Shown piece by piece: positions 25,493 through 33,275 of a stretch of 64,000 nucleotides of DNA; positions within the stretch are counted from its first letter, which is position 1, and the number at the start of each line of letters is the position of its first letter. The position numbers were made by a program, and so were the translations under genes. The notes under the pieces were generated by a model. The model had not been told where the DNA came from. It saw only the letters and a program-made list of their open reading frames with translations, and did not search any database. This DNA is from Anaerolineae bacterium (GTDB taxonomy: Bacteria > Chloroflexota > Anaerolineae > Anaerolineales > UBA11579), in contig SCUK01000071.1 of the NCBI GenBank assembly GCA_004297445.1, positions 1-64,000 of the forward strand, written 5' to 3'.

Positions 25493-25596
25493 AGGACTTC
25501 AGGACTTCAGGACTTCAGGACTTCAGGACTTCAGGACTTCAGGACTTCAGGACTTCAGGACTTCAGGACTTCAGGACTTCAGGACTTCAGGACTTC
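25493..25596. repeat. Thirteen perfect tandem copies of an 8-bp unit
   Basis: AGGACTTC is repeated 13 times without a mismatch, ending one base before the ATG at 25598. The frame of the downstream gene is open through the repeat but is closed by TAA just before it, and the repeat holds no start codon, so it is 5' UTR. Each unit carries AGGA, the last one five bases before the ATG, so it may act as ribosome site. An 8-bp unit can change in copy number and so alter spacing to the promoter. Confidence 0.95.
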
Positions 25597-25597
25597 C

Positions 25598-26425
25598 ATG
25601 ACTTTCCAATTTCACGCCACGCCCGGCGCGTCCGTCGCGCAGATCGAGGGCGGTTGGCGGCTGTCCATCCCTGCCGGGGAGCAGGGGCCGCGCGGCGAGA
25701 TGGCGGCGGTGTACCGGCTGGCCGAATTGGAAGATTACGGCGACCTGCAGCGCAAAGACCTCCTGCACCGGCCGCCGCTGCGTCTGCGCCTGCGCGCCCG
25801 TGCCAGCGCCGCCGACCTGCCCGGCACGTGGGGTTTCGGCTGGTGGAACGACCCGTTCAGCCTTTCCCTGGGGCTGGGCGGCGGGGCGCGGCGGTTTCCC
25901 GCTCTGCCCAATGCGGCGTGGTTCTTCTTCGCTTCGCGTCATAACTATCTGTCCTTTCGTGACGACTTGCCGGCCAGCGGCGCGCTGGCGGGCACGTTTC
26001 GCTCGCCAAAACTTCCGGCGTGGGTACTGGCTCCTGCCGCGCTTGGCCTGCCGCTGCTGGCATTGCGACCCCTGGCGCGGATCGCCGGAGTTCGGCAAAG
26101 CCGAACTCTAGAGTTGGCCGTAGGCCAACTCCTACGGCGGATTGCGGCGCGCCTTATTCGCGAGGATGCGGCTGCCCTGCACCACGACCCGACCGCCTGG
26201 CACGCCTACGAAATTGAATGGCGCGAAAACGCGGTATGCTTCCGGCTGGACGGCGAGACGGTTTTTGAAACTCCCGTCGTGCCGCATGCGCCGATGGGGC
26301 TGGTGCTGTGGCTGGATAACCAGTACGCCGCCTGGACGCCGGATGGCCGCCTCAGCTACGGCTTCCTCGCCAACCCCGCCGCCTGGATCGAAATCCGTGA
26401 CATCGCCCTCGAATCCCTCGATTAA
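25598..26425 (+). CDS. GH16-like (concanavalin-fold) protein
   Basis: A 275-residue protein probably of the ConA-like lectin/glucanase fold: WGFGWWNDPFSL, FFFASRHNYLSF, and a C-terminal strand set WHAYEIEWRENAVCFRLDGE with VFETP and MGLVLWLDNQYAAW, as in GH16-type sheets. The glucanase catalytic ExDxxE was not seen, so binding is likelier than hydrolysis. A 44-base stretch at 26088-26131, coding GVRQSRTLELAVGQL-like residues, is made of two perfect hairpins inserted in frame. The 3' end overlaps the next gene by 29 bases. Confidence 0.6.
   Translation: MTFQFHATPGASVAQIEGGWRLSIPAGEQGPRGEMAAVYRLAELEDYGDLQRKDLLHRPPLRLRLRARASAADLPGTWGFGWWNDPFSLSLGLGGGARRFPALPNAAWFFFASRHNYLSFRDDLPASGALAGTFRSPKLPAWVLAPAALGLPLLALRPLARIAGVRQSRTLELAVGQLLRRIAARLIREDAAALHHDPTAWHAYEIEWRENAVCFRLDGETVFETPVVPHAPMGLVLWLDNQYAAWTPDGRLSYGFLANPAAWIEIRDIALESLD
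26088..26131. repeat. Paired hairpins inside a coding sequence
   Basis: GAGTTCGGC-AAA-GCCGAACTC (26088-26108) and GAGTTGGCC-GTA-GGCCAACTC (26111-26131) are two perfect 9-bp hairpins with three-base loops and the same outer GAGTT/AACTC ends, two bases apart. They keep the host frame open. This looks like insertion of a REP-like palindromic element into the gene. Confidence 0.85.
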
Positions 26426-27440
26426 ACGCCTGTGCCTCACCCCGCGCGCCAGCAACGTGGGCGGGGTGCGCTCATTCCAGACGCGCTTCGCCGCCGAGCT
26501 GGCGCGCCGCGGCATCGAGGTGACTCACGCGCTCGAGGATAGACCCTACGACGCCGTGCTGGTGGCGGGCGGCACGCGGGACCTACTCGGCCTGCGCCGG
26601 GCGCGCCGGGCTGGCATCCCCGTCATCCAGCGGCTGGACGGCATGAACTGGCTACATCGCGTCCGCAGTACCGGCCTGCGCCATTGGCTGCGAGCCGAGC
26701 GCGCCAACTGGCTGCTGGCCCACATCCGCCAGCGGGTCGCTTCCGGCATCATTTACCAGAGCGAGTTTGTGCGCGGCTGGTGGGAGCGCGCTCATGGCCC
26801 GACCCTTGTGCCGCATGCCGTCATTCACAATGGCGTGCCGCTGGACGAGTACAGCCCGGACGGCGCGCATGACCGCCCCACGGACCGGGCGCGTCTCCTG
26901 CTGGTGGAGGGCAACCTGGGGGGTGGTTATGAGCAGGGACTCGAAACTGCCGTGGCTCTCGCCGAGCGCTTGCAGGAGCATCACGGCATCCGGCTGGAAC
27001 TGATGATTGCCGGAGCGGCCGCCCCGGAGTTGCAGGCGCACTGGACCGCACGCGCCGGCGTGCCGCTGGCCTGGGCGGGGCTGGCGCCCGCCGAGGACAT
27101 CCCGCGGCTGGATCGCTCCGCCCACCTGTTATACGCCGCAGACCTTAACCCCGCCTGCCCCAACAGCGTCATTGAGGCGCTGGCCTGCGGCTTGCCGGTG
27201 GCGGCCTACTACACTGGCGCGCTCAAGGAACTGGTGACCGGCGATTCCGGCCGGGTGACGTCCTACGGCGGGGACCCGTGGAAACTGGACCCGCCGGATG
27301 TGGCGACTCTGGCCGCGGCGGCTGCCGAAATCCTGGCAGACAATGACCGCTTCCGCCGCGCCGCCCGCGCCCGCGCCGAAGCCGCCTTTGACATCGGGGT
27401 GATGGTGGATAAATATCTGGGATTTATTGACCACAGATAA
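26397..27440 (+). CDS. Glycosyltransferase, family 4-like
   Basis: A GT-B glycosyltransferase of about 347 residues. The N-terminal ASNVGGVRSFQTRFAAELARRGIEV is the usual acceptor-side glycine motif, and the C-terminal domain has LLLVEGNLGGGY, LYAADLNPACPNSVIEALACGLPVAAY (E-x7-E-like nucleotide-sugar site). The GTG at 26397 gives a normal N terminus; longer frames read back into the upstream gene. It overlaps that gene by 29 bases. Donor and acceptor unknown; the surroundings suggest surface glycan assembly. Confidence 0.8.
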   Translation: MTSPSNPSIKRLCLTPRASNVGGVRSFQTRFAAELARRGIEVTHALEDRPYDAVLVAGGTRDLLGLRRARRAGIPVIQRLDGMNWLHRVRSTGLRHWLRAERANWLLAHIRQRVASGIIYQSEFVRGWWERAHGPTLVPHAVIHNGVPLDEYSPDGAHDRPTDRARLLLVEGNLGGGYEQGLETAVALAERLQEHHGIRLELMIAGAAAPELQAHWTARAGVPLAWAGLAPAEDIPRLDRSAHLLYAADLNPACPNSVIEALACGLPVAAYYTGALKELVTGDSGRVTSYGGDPWKLDPPDVATLAAAAAEILADNDRFRRAARARAEAAFDIGVMVDKYLGFIDHR

Positions 27441-27537
27441 ACACAGATGAACACAGATTTGATTGGCCTTTCAGAACCTGTGCTTGTTTAGCTTTTACCG
27501 GATTTCTTTGCGCACTTTGCGTACTTTGCGTGAGCTT
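27430..27537 (+). repeat. Dispersed intergenic repeat (second copy)
   Basis: ACCACAGATAAACACAGATG, then GAACACAGATTTGATTGG, and after about 40 bases TTTCTTTGCGCACTTTGCG and ACTTTGCGTGAG. The same order of words is at 5000-5055. The first bases overlap the end of the glycosyltransferase gene, which may have gained its stop from the element. Confidence 0.6.
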
Positions 27538-27596
27538 GTTTTGTCCTATCAGCGCCATGCCTCTAGGCAATCTCGCGTCTGCGGTACACTGACCCC

Positions 27597-28448
27597 GTGA
27601 CCCACCCCCTGCTGTCCCTCGCCGCATTTGCTGCCCGGGTGCTCCCGATGCCGGTCAAGCGATTCATCTACCGCCTCGGCCCGCTGGCGAATGCAGTGCG
27701 CGTCGGCCTCAACCGCGCCGCGCAGCACGGCCTGACGGAAGTGACCGTGGCGGGCGGCGGGCTGGCGGGCCTGCGCCTGCAACTCGACATGCAAAAAGAA
27801 AAAGACTACTGGCTCGGCACCTACGAGCCGGACCTGCAGGCGGCCCTGCGCGAACTTGCCCAACCAGGTATGACGGCTTACGATGTGGGCGCGCATATTG
27901 GCTACATCAGCCTGCTGCTGGCGCGGGCCGTGAGGCCCTCCGGCCGCGTGTTCGCCTTTGAACCCCTGCCCGCCAACCTGGACCGCCTGCGCGCCAACCT
28001 CGCCCTCAACCCGCAAATCGCCAACGTTACCGTCATCCCCGCCGCCGCCAGCGACAGGACCGGCGCGACGCGCTTCCTGCTGCACGCGTCCGGGGAGATG
28101 GGCAAGGCCGAAGGCTCCGCCGGGCGACAGGCGGCATACAGCGGCGCGGTGGATGTGGCGGCCATCGCGCTAGATGATTTTGTGTATGCGCAGGGCCACC
28201 CCGCGCCCGGCCTGCTCAAGCTGGACATTGAAGGCGGCGAGGTGCTGGCCCTGCCCGGCATGCGCCGCCTGCTGGCCGAAGCGCGCCCGGTCGTGCTGCT
28301 TGAACTGCATGGCCCCGAGTCCGCCGCAGCGGCGTGGGCGGCATTTATTGCCGCGGGGTACAGCCTGCACCGCATGGCGGCGGGTCTGCCGCGCGTGACC
28401 GCCCTGGACGAATTGGATTGGAAAGCCTATGTCGTCGCCCGCCCGTGA
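27597..28448 (+). CDS. FkbM-family methyltransferase
   Basis: A 283-residue SAM-dependent O-methyltransferase of the FkbM type, commonly modifying sugars or polyketides. The SAM motif is MTAYDVGAHIGYISLLLA, followed by VFAFEPLPANLDRLRANLALN and the post-motif LLKLDIEGGEVLALPGM, all diagnostic. The start is GTG at 27597 with no strong Shine-Dalgarno. It overlaps the next glycosyltransferase by 20 bases; a sugar methylation in the same glycan pathway is likely. Confidence 0.88.
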   Translation: MTHPLLSLAAFAARVLPMPVKRFIYRLGPLANAVRVGLNRAAQHGLTEVTVAGGGLAGLRLQLDMQKEKDYWLGTYEPDLQAALRELAQPGMTAYDVGAHIGYISLLLARAVRPSGRVFAFEPLPANLDRLRANLALNPQIANVTVIPAAASDRTGATRFLLHASGEMGKAEGSAGRQAAYSGAVDVAAIALDDFVYAQGHPAPGLLKLDIEGGEVLALPGMRRLLAEARPVVLLELHGPESAAAAWAAFIAAGYSLHRMAAGLPRVTALDELDWKAYVVARP

Positions 28449-29541
28449 ATCGACCTTCCCCGGCCGGCTGGCGCTGCAACAGCGCGTCCTGCCGGAGTAC
28501 CGCGTGCCGTTCTTCACCGAACTGGCGACGCGCTGCGCGGGCGGGCTGACGGTCTTCGCCGGGCGGCCGCGCCCGGAGGAAGGCATTGCCACCACCGCCG
28601 TTCTCCCCGGCGCGGCGTACACCGAGGGCCGCAACGTTCACCGGCTGGCCGGGCCGCTCTACACCTGCCGCCAGCCCGGCCTGCTGGCGTGGCTGGCGGC
28701 CGCCGAACCGGCCGCGCTCATCGTGGAAGCCAACCCGCGTTATCCCGATACGCTGAACGCGATTGCCTGGATGAAGGAACGCCGCCGCCCGGTGTTGGGC
28801 TGGGGGCTGGGCGCGCCGCCGCTCAGCGGGTTGCTGGCGGCGCCGCGTTTGCGGGCGCGCCTGCGCCTGCTGGATTTGCTGGATGGCGTCATTGCTTATT
28901 CCGAACAGGGCGCGGCAGAGTACCGCGACCTGGGCCTGCAAAACGTGTTTGTGGCGCATAACGCCGCCGCACACGCGCCGGTTACGCCGCCGCCCGTCCG
29001 TCCGGACGGATTCGAGGGCGCGCCGGTCGTGCTGTTTGTGGGGCGTTTGCAGGCGCGCAAACGGATTGACCTGCTGCTGCGCGCCTGCGCCGCGCTGCCC
29101 GCGCCGCCGCGTCTCGTGGTGGTGGGCGATGGCCCGGCGCGGGGCGAGTTCGAGTACGCCGCAAGCCGCGCGTTCCCGGCGGCGGAGTTCGTGGGCGCGT
29201 GCCACGGAGAAGACCTGGATGTGTTGTTCCGCCAGGCCGACCTGTTCGTCCTGCCCGGCAGCGGCGGGCTTGCCGTCCAGCAGGCCATGAGCCACGGCCT
29301 GCCCATCATATCCGCCGAGGGCGACGGCACCCAGAACGACCTCGTGCGTCCCGGTCGCAACGGCTGGCTGGTCGCGCCCGGCAGCCTTGACTCTCTGCAG
29401 TCGGCGCTGGTTGACGCGCTGGCCGACCCGGTCCGCCTGCGCGCCTGCGGCCGTGAGTCGTATCGCATCGTGGCCGAAGAAATAAACGTTGAAAAGATGG
29501 CAGAGAAATTTATTCAGGCAGTGAATACGGTAAACTCGTGA
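28429..29541 (+). CDS. Glycosyltransferase family 4
   Basis: A 370-residue GT-B enzyme. The C-terminal domain has VVLFVGRLQARKRIDLLLRA, LVVVGDGPARGEFE, DVLFRQADLFVLPGSGGLAVQQAMSHGLPII (the E of EX7E replaced by a GGLAVQQA pattern) and GRNGWLV. Overlap with the FkbM gene shows co-translation. It is one of three glycosyltransferases in this segment. Confidence 0.88.
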   Translation: MSSPARESTFPGRLALQQRVLPEYRVPFFTELATRCAGGLTVFAGRPRPEEGIATTAVLPGAAYTEGRNVHRLAGPLYTCRQPGLLAWLAAAEPAALIVEANPRYPDTLNAIAWMKERRRPVLGWGLGAPPLSGLLAAPRLRARLRLLDLLDGVIAYSEQGAAEYRDLGLQNVFVAHNAAAHAPVTPPPVRPDGFEGAPVVLFVGRLQARKRIDLLLRACAALPAPPRLVVVGDGPARGEFEYAASRAFPAAEFVGACHGEDLDVLFRQADLFVLPGSGGLAVQQAMSHGLPIISAEGDGTQNDLVRPGRNGWLVAPGSLDSLQSALVDALADPVRLRACGRESYRIVAEEINVEKMAEKFIQAVNTVNS

Positions 29542-29612
29542 GCAGAGATTCGAGATTCGCAAATGCGGATTTCTTCAGACTAGAGTTCTCGACTATCGAA
29601 TTACTACTTTCG
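29541..29612. repeat. AT-rich intergenic inverted repeat (ATTCG-word family)
   Basis: It begins CGTGAGCAGAGATTCG (from about 29537), a word shared exactly with the element at 38325, and continues with GAGATTCGCAAATG, CTATCGAATTACTA and TTTCGAATAGCGG. Complementary ATTCGA/TCGAAT words can form a loose hairpin. Confidence 0.5.
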
Positions 29613-29623
29613 AATAGCGGCTT

Positions 29624-30175
29624 ATGACGAACATACTCTCGCTCGACCCCACCCATCCCTCCCACGCCCGCCAGATGGCCGAAGTGCTGGTCTCCGGCTT
29701 CGCTCATGAAGGCGAACACGGCTGGCCGGACATGCCCTCGGCCATGGAAGAAGTCGAGGAGTTCAAGGAAGAGGGCCGGATCGTGCGCGGCGCGTTTGAC
29801 GGTGAGGCATTGCTGGGCTGGATTGGCGGCATCGCGGTGTATCACGGCCACACCTGGGAACTGCATCCGCTGGTGGTGCGGCCGGACGTGCAGAGCCGCG
29901 GCATCGGCCGCGCCCTGGTGGCCGATTTTGAAGAGCAGGTGCTCCAGCGCGGCGGCACCACCGTCCATCTGGGAACGGATGACACCCTGGGCCGCACCAC
30001 GCTGGGCGGCGCAGACCTGTACCAGAATCGCTGGGCGCAGATTGACGCCATTCGCAACCTGAACGGCCACCCTTACGAGTTCTACCTGAAGTGCGGTTAT
30101 GAAATCACCGGTGTCATCCCGGATGCCAACGGCCCCGGCAAGCCGGATATCTTCATGTGCAAGCGGGTGGGATGA
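29624..30175 (+). CDS. GNAT-family N-acetyltransferase
   Basis: A 183-residue acetyl-CoA-dependent transferase. The acetyl-CoA loop is VVRPDVQSRGIGRALVADFEE, followed by GGTTVHLGTDDTLGRT. The fold resembles aminoglycoside 6'-type GNATs in length, but the substrate cannot be told. The stop overlaps the next glycosyltransferase start (ATGA), so it belongs with the glycan genes; N-acetylation of an amino sugar is plausible. Confidence 0.82.
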   Translation: MTNILSLDPTHPSHARQMAEVLVSGFAHEGEHGWPDMPSAMEEVEEFKEEGRIVRGAFDGEALLGWIGGIAVYHGHTWELHPLVVRPDVQSRGIGRALVADFEEQVLQRGGTTVHLGTDDTLGRTTLGGADLYQNRWAQIDAIRNLNGHPYEFYLKCGYEITGVIPDANGPGKPDIFMCKRVG

Positions 30176-31326
30176 AAATCCTGTACGTGGCGGACGGCCG
30201 CTCGCCCACCGCCCGCAACTGGATAGGCGGATTCATTGAACGCGGCCACGACGTGCATCTGGCCACCACCTTCGTATGCGAAGCATTGCCCGGCGTGGTC
30301 TCCATGCGCCACACGCCCGTAGCGTTTTCGCAGATGAAAAAAAGCGGGGCAGGGGGAGCGGCGCGCAAAGCCCGTGCAGGGATTGGCGCGCTGACGCGGG
30401 CGCGGCAACTGCTTGGTCCGTTGACGATCCCCGGCGCCGCGCCCGCGCTGACGGCCCATATCGAGGAAGTTCAGCCGGACATCGTCCATGCCCTGCGCAT
30501 CCCCTATGAAGGCATGCTGGCCGCCGCGGCGCTTAAAGATGACGCAAGAACAAAACTTATACTCTCTGTATGGGGCAACGACTTCACCCTGCATGCACCC
30601 GCTACCCCGCTGATGGCCGTCCACACGCGCCGCGCCCTGCGCCGCGCGGATGCCCTGCTGGCGGATGCCGCCCGCGACCTTCGCCTGGCGCGTCAGTGGG
30701 GGCTGGCGGACGATGCGCCCGCCGCCGTGTTTCCCGGCGGCGGCGGCATCCGGCCGGAGGTTTTCTACCCGCCCGCCGCCGAACCGGCCGCAGCGCTCAT
30801 CATCAACCCGCGCGGCCTGCGCGCCTATGTGCGCAACGATGTGTTCTTCGCCGCCGCGGCCCGCGTTCACGCCGCCCGGCCAGACGTGCGCTTTGCCTGC
30901 CCGGCGATGCAGAGCGAACCGCAGGCTGAAGCCTGGGTGGCACAGCACGGCCTTGCCGGCGTGGTGGAGTTGTTGCCCAAGTTGAGCCAGGCTGAACTTG
31001 CGGGCTGGTTTCGCCGCGCGCTCATCGTGTGCTCGCCCAGCGAACATGACGGCACGCCCAACACGCTGTTGGAAGCGCTGGCCTGCGGGTGTTTCCCGGT
31101 GGCCGGGGACATCGAGAGTTTGCACGAGTGGATTACTCCCGGCGAGAACGGTTTGCTCCTCCCGCCCGCCGACGCGGGCGCGCTGGCCGCCGCCCTGCTG
31201 CACGCCCTGGATGATTCGGCGCTGCGCGCCCGCGCCCGCGAGCACAACGCACGACTGGTGGCGGAGCGTGCGAGTTATGCCGCCGTGATGGCCGCCGCCG
31301 AGGCGTTTGTAACCAAACTGGTCTGA
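30172..31326 (+). CDS. Glycosyltransferase family 4
   Basis: A 384-residue GT-B enzyme starting MKILYVADGRSPTARNWIG, with acceptor-side GGFIERGHDV and a C-terminal SPSEHDGTPNTLLEALACGCFPVAGDIESLHEWI, where E-x7-E and the GENGLLLPP loop are typical. The ATG at 30172 overlaps the GNAT stop. It is the last gene of the glycan set; a strong independent promoter follows at 31466. Confidence 0.9.
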   Translation: MKILYVADGRSPTARNWIGGFIERGHDVHLATTFVCEALPGVVSMRHTPVAFSQMKKSGAGGAARKARAGIGALTRARQLLGPLTIPGAAPALTAHIEEVQPDIVHALRIPYEGMLAAAALKDDARTKLILSVWGNDFTLHAPATPLMAVHTRRALRRADALLADAARDLRLARQWGLADDAPAAVFPGGGGIRPEVFYPPAAEPAAALIINPRGLRAYVRNDVFFAAAARVHAARPDVRFACPAMQSEPQAEAWVAQHGLAGVVELLPKLSQAELAGWFRRALIVCSPSEHDGTPNTLLEALACGCFPVAGDIESLHEWITPGENGLLLPPADAGALAAALLHALDDSALRARAREHNARLVAERASYAAVMAAAEAFVTKLV

Positions 31327-31465
31327 ACGAAACAGCCAGCGTCACTTGCCCGGCGCGAATTCCAATGCCCCGTCCCCAAATCTGCTGCCGTGGCAAACCA
31401 ACATACGCCCGCGGAAAGCGGCTTCAGCCCACTGCGACTCAACGAATCCAGCGCCCCCAAATCCC

Positions 31466-31495
31466 TTGACAGGCGCAGAATTCAGGTGGTAGGAT
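31466..31495 (+). promoter_or_regulatory. Sigma-70 promoter of the small-ORF/GNAT cluster
   Basis: A consensus -35 TTGACA (31466-31471), an 18-base spacer and TAGGAT (31490-31495). Transcription would start near 31502, giving a leader of about 30 bases before the 30-codon ORF. The rest of the 208-base gap after the glycosyltransferase shows no other feature. Confidence 0.75.
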
Positions 31496-31534
31496 GGTCG
31501 AGCAACAAAAATCTTTGAAAGGAGACGCACCACA

Positions 31535-31627
31535 ATGGCAATGACCAAGTTTGAAGTAACCATTCGCCTCCGCACCGCTTCTGGCGGCGCGAACGGCGGA
31601 TTCGCCTTGTCGCAGTGCGTCTGCTGA
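31535..31627 (+). CDS. 30-residue peptide ahead of an attenuator
   Basis: The ORF encodes a peptide beginning MAMTKFEVTIRLRTASGG and ending ALSQCVC. AAAGGAG lies nine bases before the ATG, right behind a consensus promoter. The N-terminal half would form a beta strand with Arg/Lys; a Gly-rich joint (GGANGG) precedes a C-terminal Cys-Val-Cys. It stops 27 bases before the first hairpin of the attenuator, so it may be a regulatory leader peptide. A secreted or modified peptide is another option, but no maturation enzyme is adjacent. Confidence 0.6.
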   Translation: MAMTKFEVTIRLRTASGGANGGFALSQCVC

Positions 31628-31654
31628 CCGGAACAAAAGTTCTTTAGAGCTCCC

Positions 31655-31769
31655 CGGCCACGGACGCAAGCACAAGTCCGTGGCCGTAATGTTTAAGGGC
31701 GCAGAAGGTTAAGCCCTCGCAACGGCCACGGGACCCCGCAAGGGGCGCCCGGCGGCCGTTTTTGTTTTG
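31655..31769 (+). promoter_or_regulatory. Attenuator with mutually exclusive hairpins and intrinsic terminator
   Basis: Four segments are seen. A, CGGCCACGGAC (31655-31665). B, GTCCGTGGCCGT (31676-31687). C, ACGGCCACGGGAC (31722-31734). D, GGCCGTT (31754-31760) plus TTTTTG. A pairs with B over 11 bp. B can instead pair with C over 12 bp with one bulge, enclosing a small AGGGC/GCCCT hairpin (31696-31717). C pairs with D as a terminator (31721-31760) capped by CCCC-GCAA-GGGG and followed by TTTTTGTTTT. A-B formation frees C for the terminator; B-C prevents it. The signal that chooses is unknown. Confidence 0.75.
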
Positions 31770-31813
31770 CCGGGTTTGAGCAACAGCAATCAACCAGGTT
31801 TATTGAGGAGTGA

Positions 31814-31900
31814 ATGATGAAGAAAATCGGCATAGTCGCCACCGCTGATGGAAAGGGATGCGAAGGTTTCCACGGAAGCCGCATCCACCGGCGGGAGTAA
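31814..31900 (+). CDS. 28-residue basic peptide ORF
   Basis: The ORF starts MMKKIGIVATADGKGCEG and ends with His/Arg-rich residues (RIHRRE). GAGGAG lies six bases before the second ATG at 31817, so the true start may be there. It follows the attenuator terminator by about 45 bases and would be made only on read-through. No family recognised. Expression is likely from its ribosome site, but coding status is unproven. Confidence 0.45.
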   Translation: MMKKIGIVATADGKGCEGFHGSRIHRRE

Positions 31901-31963
31901 CCAGACCCAAAAATCCGGTTGCCTCCCCGCCCTGATTCACCGCACTGAGAAGAAGAGGCAGCC

Positions 31964-32182
31964 ATGAGCACCAACCCTGTACGTAAATCGGGACCATTGG
32001 CAGATGCCGATGCCCTGGCTCGCCAGGCACACGCCAACGTCATGCAAGCGGCCCGCAACGAGTTCGCCAGCGTGATGCGCCAGCTCAACCAGGCGCCCCG
32101 CCCCGCCGCAACCGGCCGGCCAAAGACGCCGAGCCTGCCGCAGGCAAAACCGGCGGGCACGCATGAAACACCGAATGACTAA
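31964..32182 (+). CDS. 72-residue hypothetical protein
   Basis: It begins MSTNPVRKSGPLADADALAR. The first half is a predicted amphipathic helix (ADALARQAHANVMQAARNEF), the second a Pro/Ala/Lys-rich disordered tail (QAPRPAATGRPKTPSLPQ). A GAAGAGG-type ribosome site lies before the ATG. It ends directly at a perfect 12-bp hairpin. No homologous family recognised; it sits between the attenuated leader and the GNAT genes. Confidence 0.55.
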   Translation: MSTNPVRKSGPLADADALARQAHANVMQAARNEFASVMRQLNQAPRPAATGRPKTPSLPQAKPAGTHETPND

Positions 32183-32211
32183 GGGTGGGGAAGGCCCGAC
32201 CTTCCCCACCC
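32183..32211 (+). terminator. Perfect 12-bp hairpin after the small ORFs
   Basis: GGGTGGGGAAGG (32183-32194) pairs with CCTTCCCCACCC (32200-32211) around CCCGA, beginning right after the TAA of the 72-codon ORF. There is no U-run (CACCTGAAAC follows), so it may stabilise the upstream RNA or cause partial termination rather than full stop. Confidence 0.6.
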
Positions 32212-32243
32212 CCACCTGAAACACAAGGAAAAGAGAGAAAGAC

Positions 32244-33269
32244 ATGTCTCACACAATTGAAATGATCGAAACCCTGCCCCTGCCGGATGCCAGCCTCCTG
32301 CCGGGCCTGTCCTTTCGCAGGTTTCAGGGCGAAAGCGATTACCCCAACATCCTGGCCGTCATCAACGGCATGATGCGAACGGATGGCATTCAAAACAGCG
32401 CCACGTTGGAAGATATCGCCAATAACTACCAGCACCTGATTAATTGTGACCCGTACCAGGACATGCTTTTTGCCGAACTGAAGGGCGAAGTGCAGGGGTA
32501 CGGCCGCATATGGTGGATGCAGGAAGAGAACGGGCTGCGCCGTTACATCACCCTGCTGTATCTTCTGCCTGCCCTCCGCGAAGACGCCATCGGGCACATC
32601 ATGGCCGATTGGTTTGAAACTCGCCTGCGTCAGAAAGCGGCCGCAGACCCGGTCGGCGATGGCGTCGTTCTGGAAGTTTTCGCATCCGACAAGCAACCCT
32701 GGATTTCTGCGCTGTGGGATGCCCGCGGCTACGATCCGGTGCGCTATGGTTTTGACATGGTGCGCGACCTTGGCCAACCGATCCTGGATGTGCCCTGCCC
32801 GCCCGGCATCCAGGTGCGCCCCATCACCGAAGATATGTTGCGCACCTGCTGGGATGCCAGCCAGGAAGCCTTCCGCGACCATTGGGGCTATGTGCCGCCC
32901 ACTGAAAGCCAGTACGAGGGTTGGCTCAAGGAAGTGAAGGACGAGTACCCGCTGTGGAAGGTGGGCTTCGCCGGTGAGGAAATCGCGGGCCAGGTACAGA
33001 ACTTTATTAACAAGGAAGAAAATGCCGAGTTCAACCGGTTGCGTGGCTACACCGAGGGTATCAGCACCCGCCGCCCCTGGCGCAAGATGGGCCTTGCCCG
33101 TTACCTGCTCACCGAGAGCATGAAGATGTTCGAGGAAATGGGCATGACGGAGACCGCCCTGGCCGTGGATGCCGAGAACCCCAACGGCGCCCTCCAACTC
33201 TACGAGAGCGTCGGTTATCGCGTGGTTCTCAAGGGTGTGACCTATCGAAAGCCCGTGACAAGTGAATAG
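32244..33269 (+). CDS. Tandem-GNAT acetyltransferase
   Basis: A 341-residue protein with two GNAT domains. The C-terminal one is complete, with the acetyl-CoA loop RRPWRKMGLARYLLTESMKMF followed by ALAVDAENPNGALQLYESVGY. The N-terminal half (LSFRRFQGESDYPNILAVIN) is a degenerate GNAT. The order resembles mycothiol synthase MshD and related tandem GNATs, but no other mycothiol gene is in the window. Substrate unknown. It is the first enzyme after the attenuated leader. Confidence 0.8.
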   Translation: MSHTIEMIETLPLPDASLLPGLSFRRFQGESDYPNILAVINGMMRTDGIQNSATLEDIANNYQHLINCDPYQDMLFAELKGEVQGYGRIWWMQEENGLRRYITLLYLLPALREDAIGHIMADWFETRLRQKAAADPVGDGVVLEVFASDKQPWISALWDARGYDPVRYGFDMVRDLGQPILDVPCPPGIQVRPITEDMLRTCWDASQEAFRDHWGYVPPTESQYEGWLKEVKDEYPLWKVGFAGEEIAGQVQNFINKEENAEFNRLRGYTEGISTRRPWRKMGLARYLLTESMKMFEEMGMTETALAVDAENPNGALQLYESVGYRVVLKGVTYRKPVTSE

Positions 33270-33275
33270 AGATTA

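Noticed and set aside
25493-25596. CRISPR-like array
   Set aside because: The repeat is a pure 8-bp tandem unit without spacers, and no cas gene is present.
26088-26131. Intrinsic terminator
   Set aside because: Neither hairpin is followed by a U-run and both lie inside an open coding frame.
31535-31627. RiPP precursor peptide
   Set aside because: Gly-rich joint and Cys-Val-Cys end are suggestive, but no radical SAM, LanM-like, YcaO or peptidase-transporter gene is near; kept as an unassigned peptide.
31535-31769. Classical amino-acid attenuation through codon stalling
   Set aside because: There is no run of a single amino-acid codon, and a ribosome stalled in the ORF or at its stop would not reach helix A, 27 bases further on.
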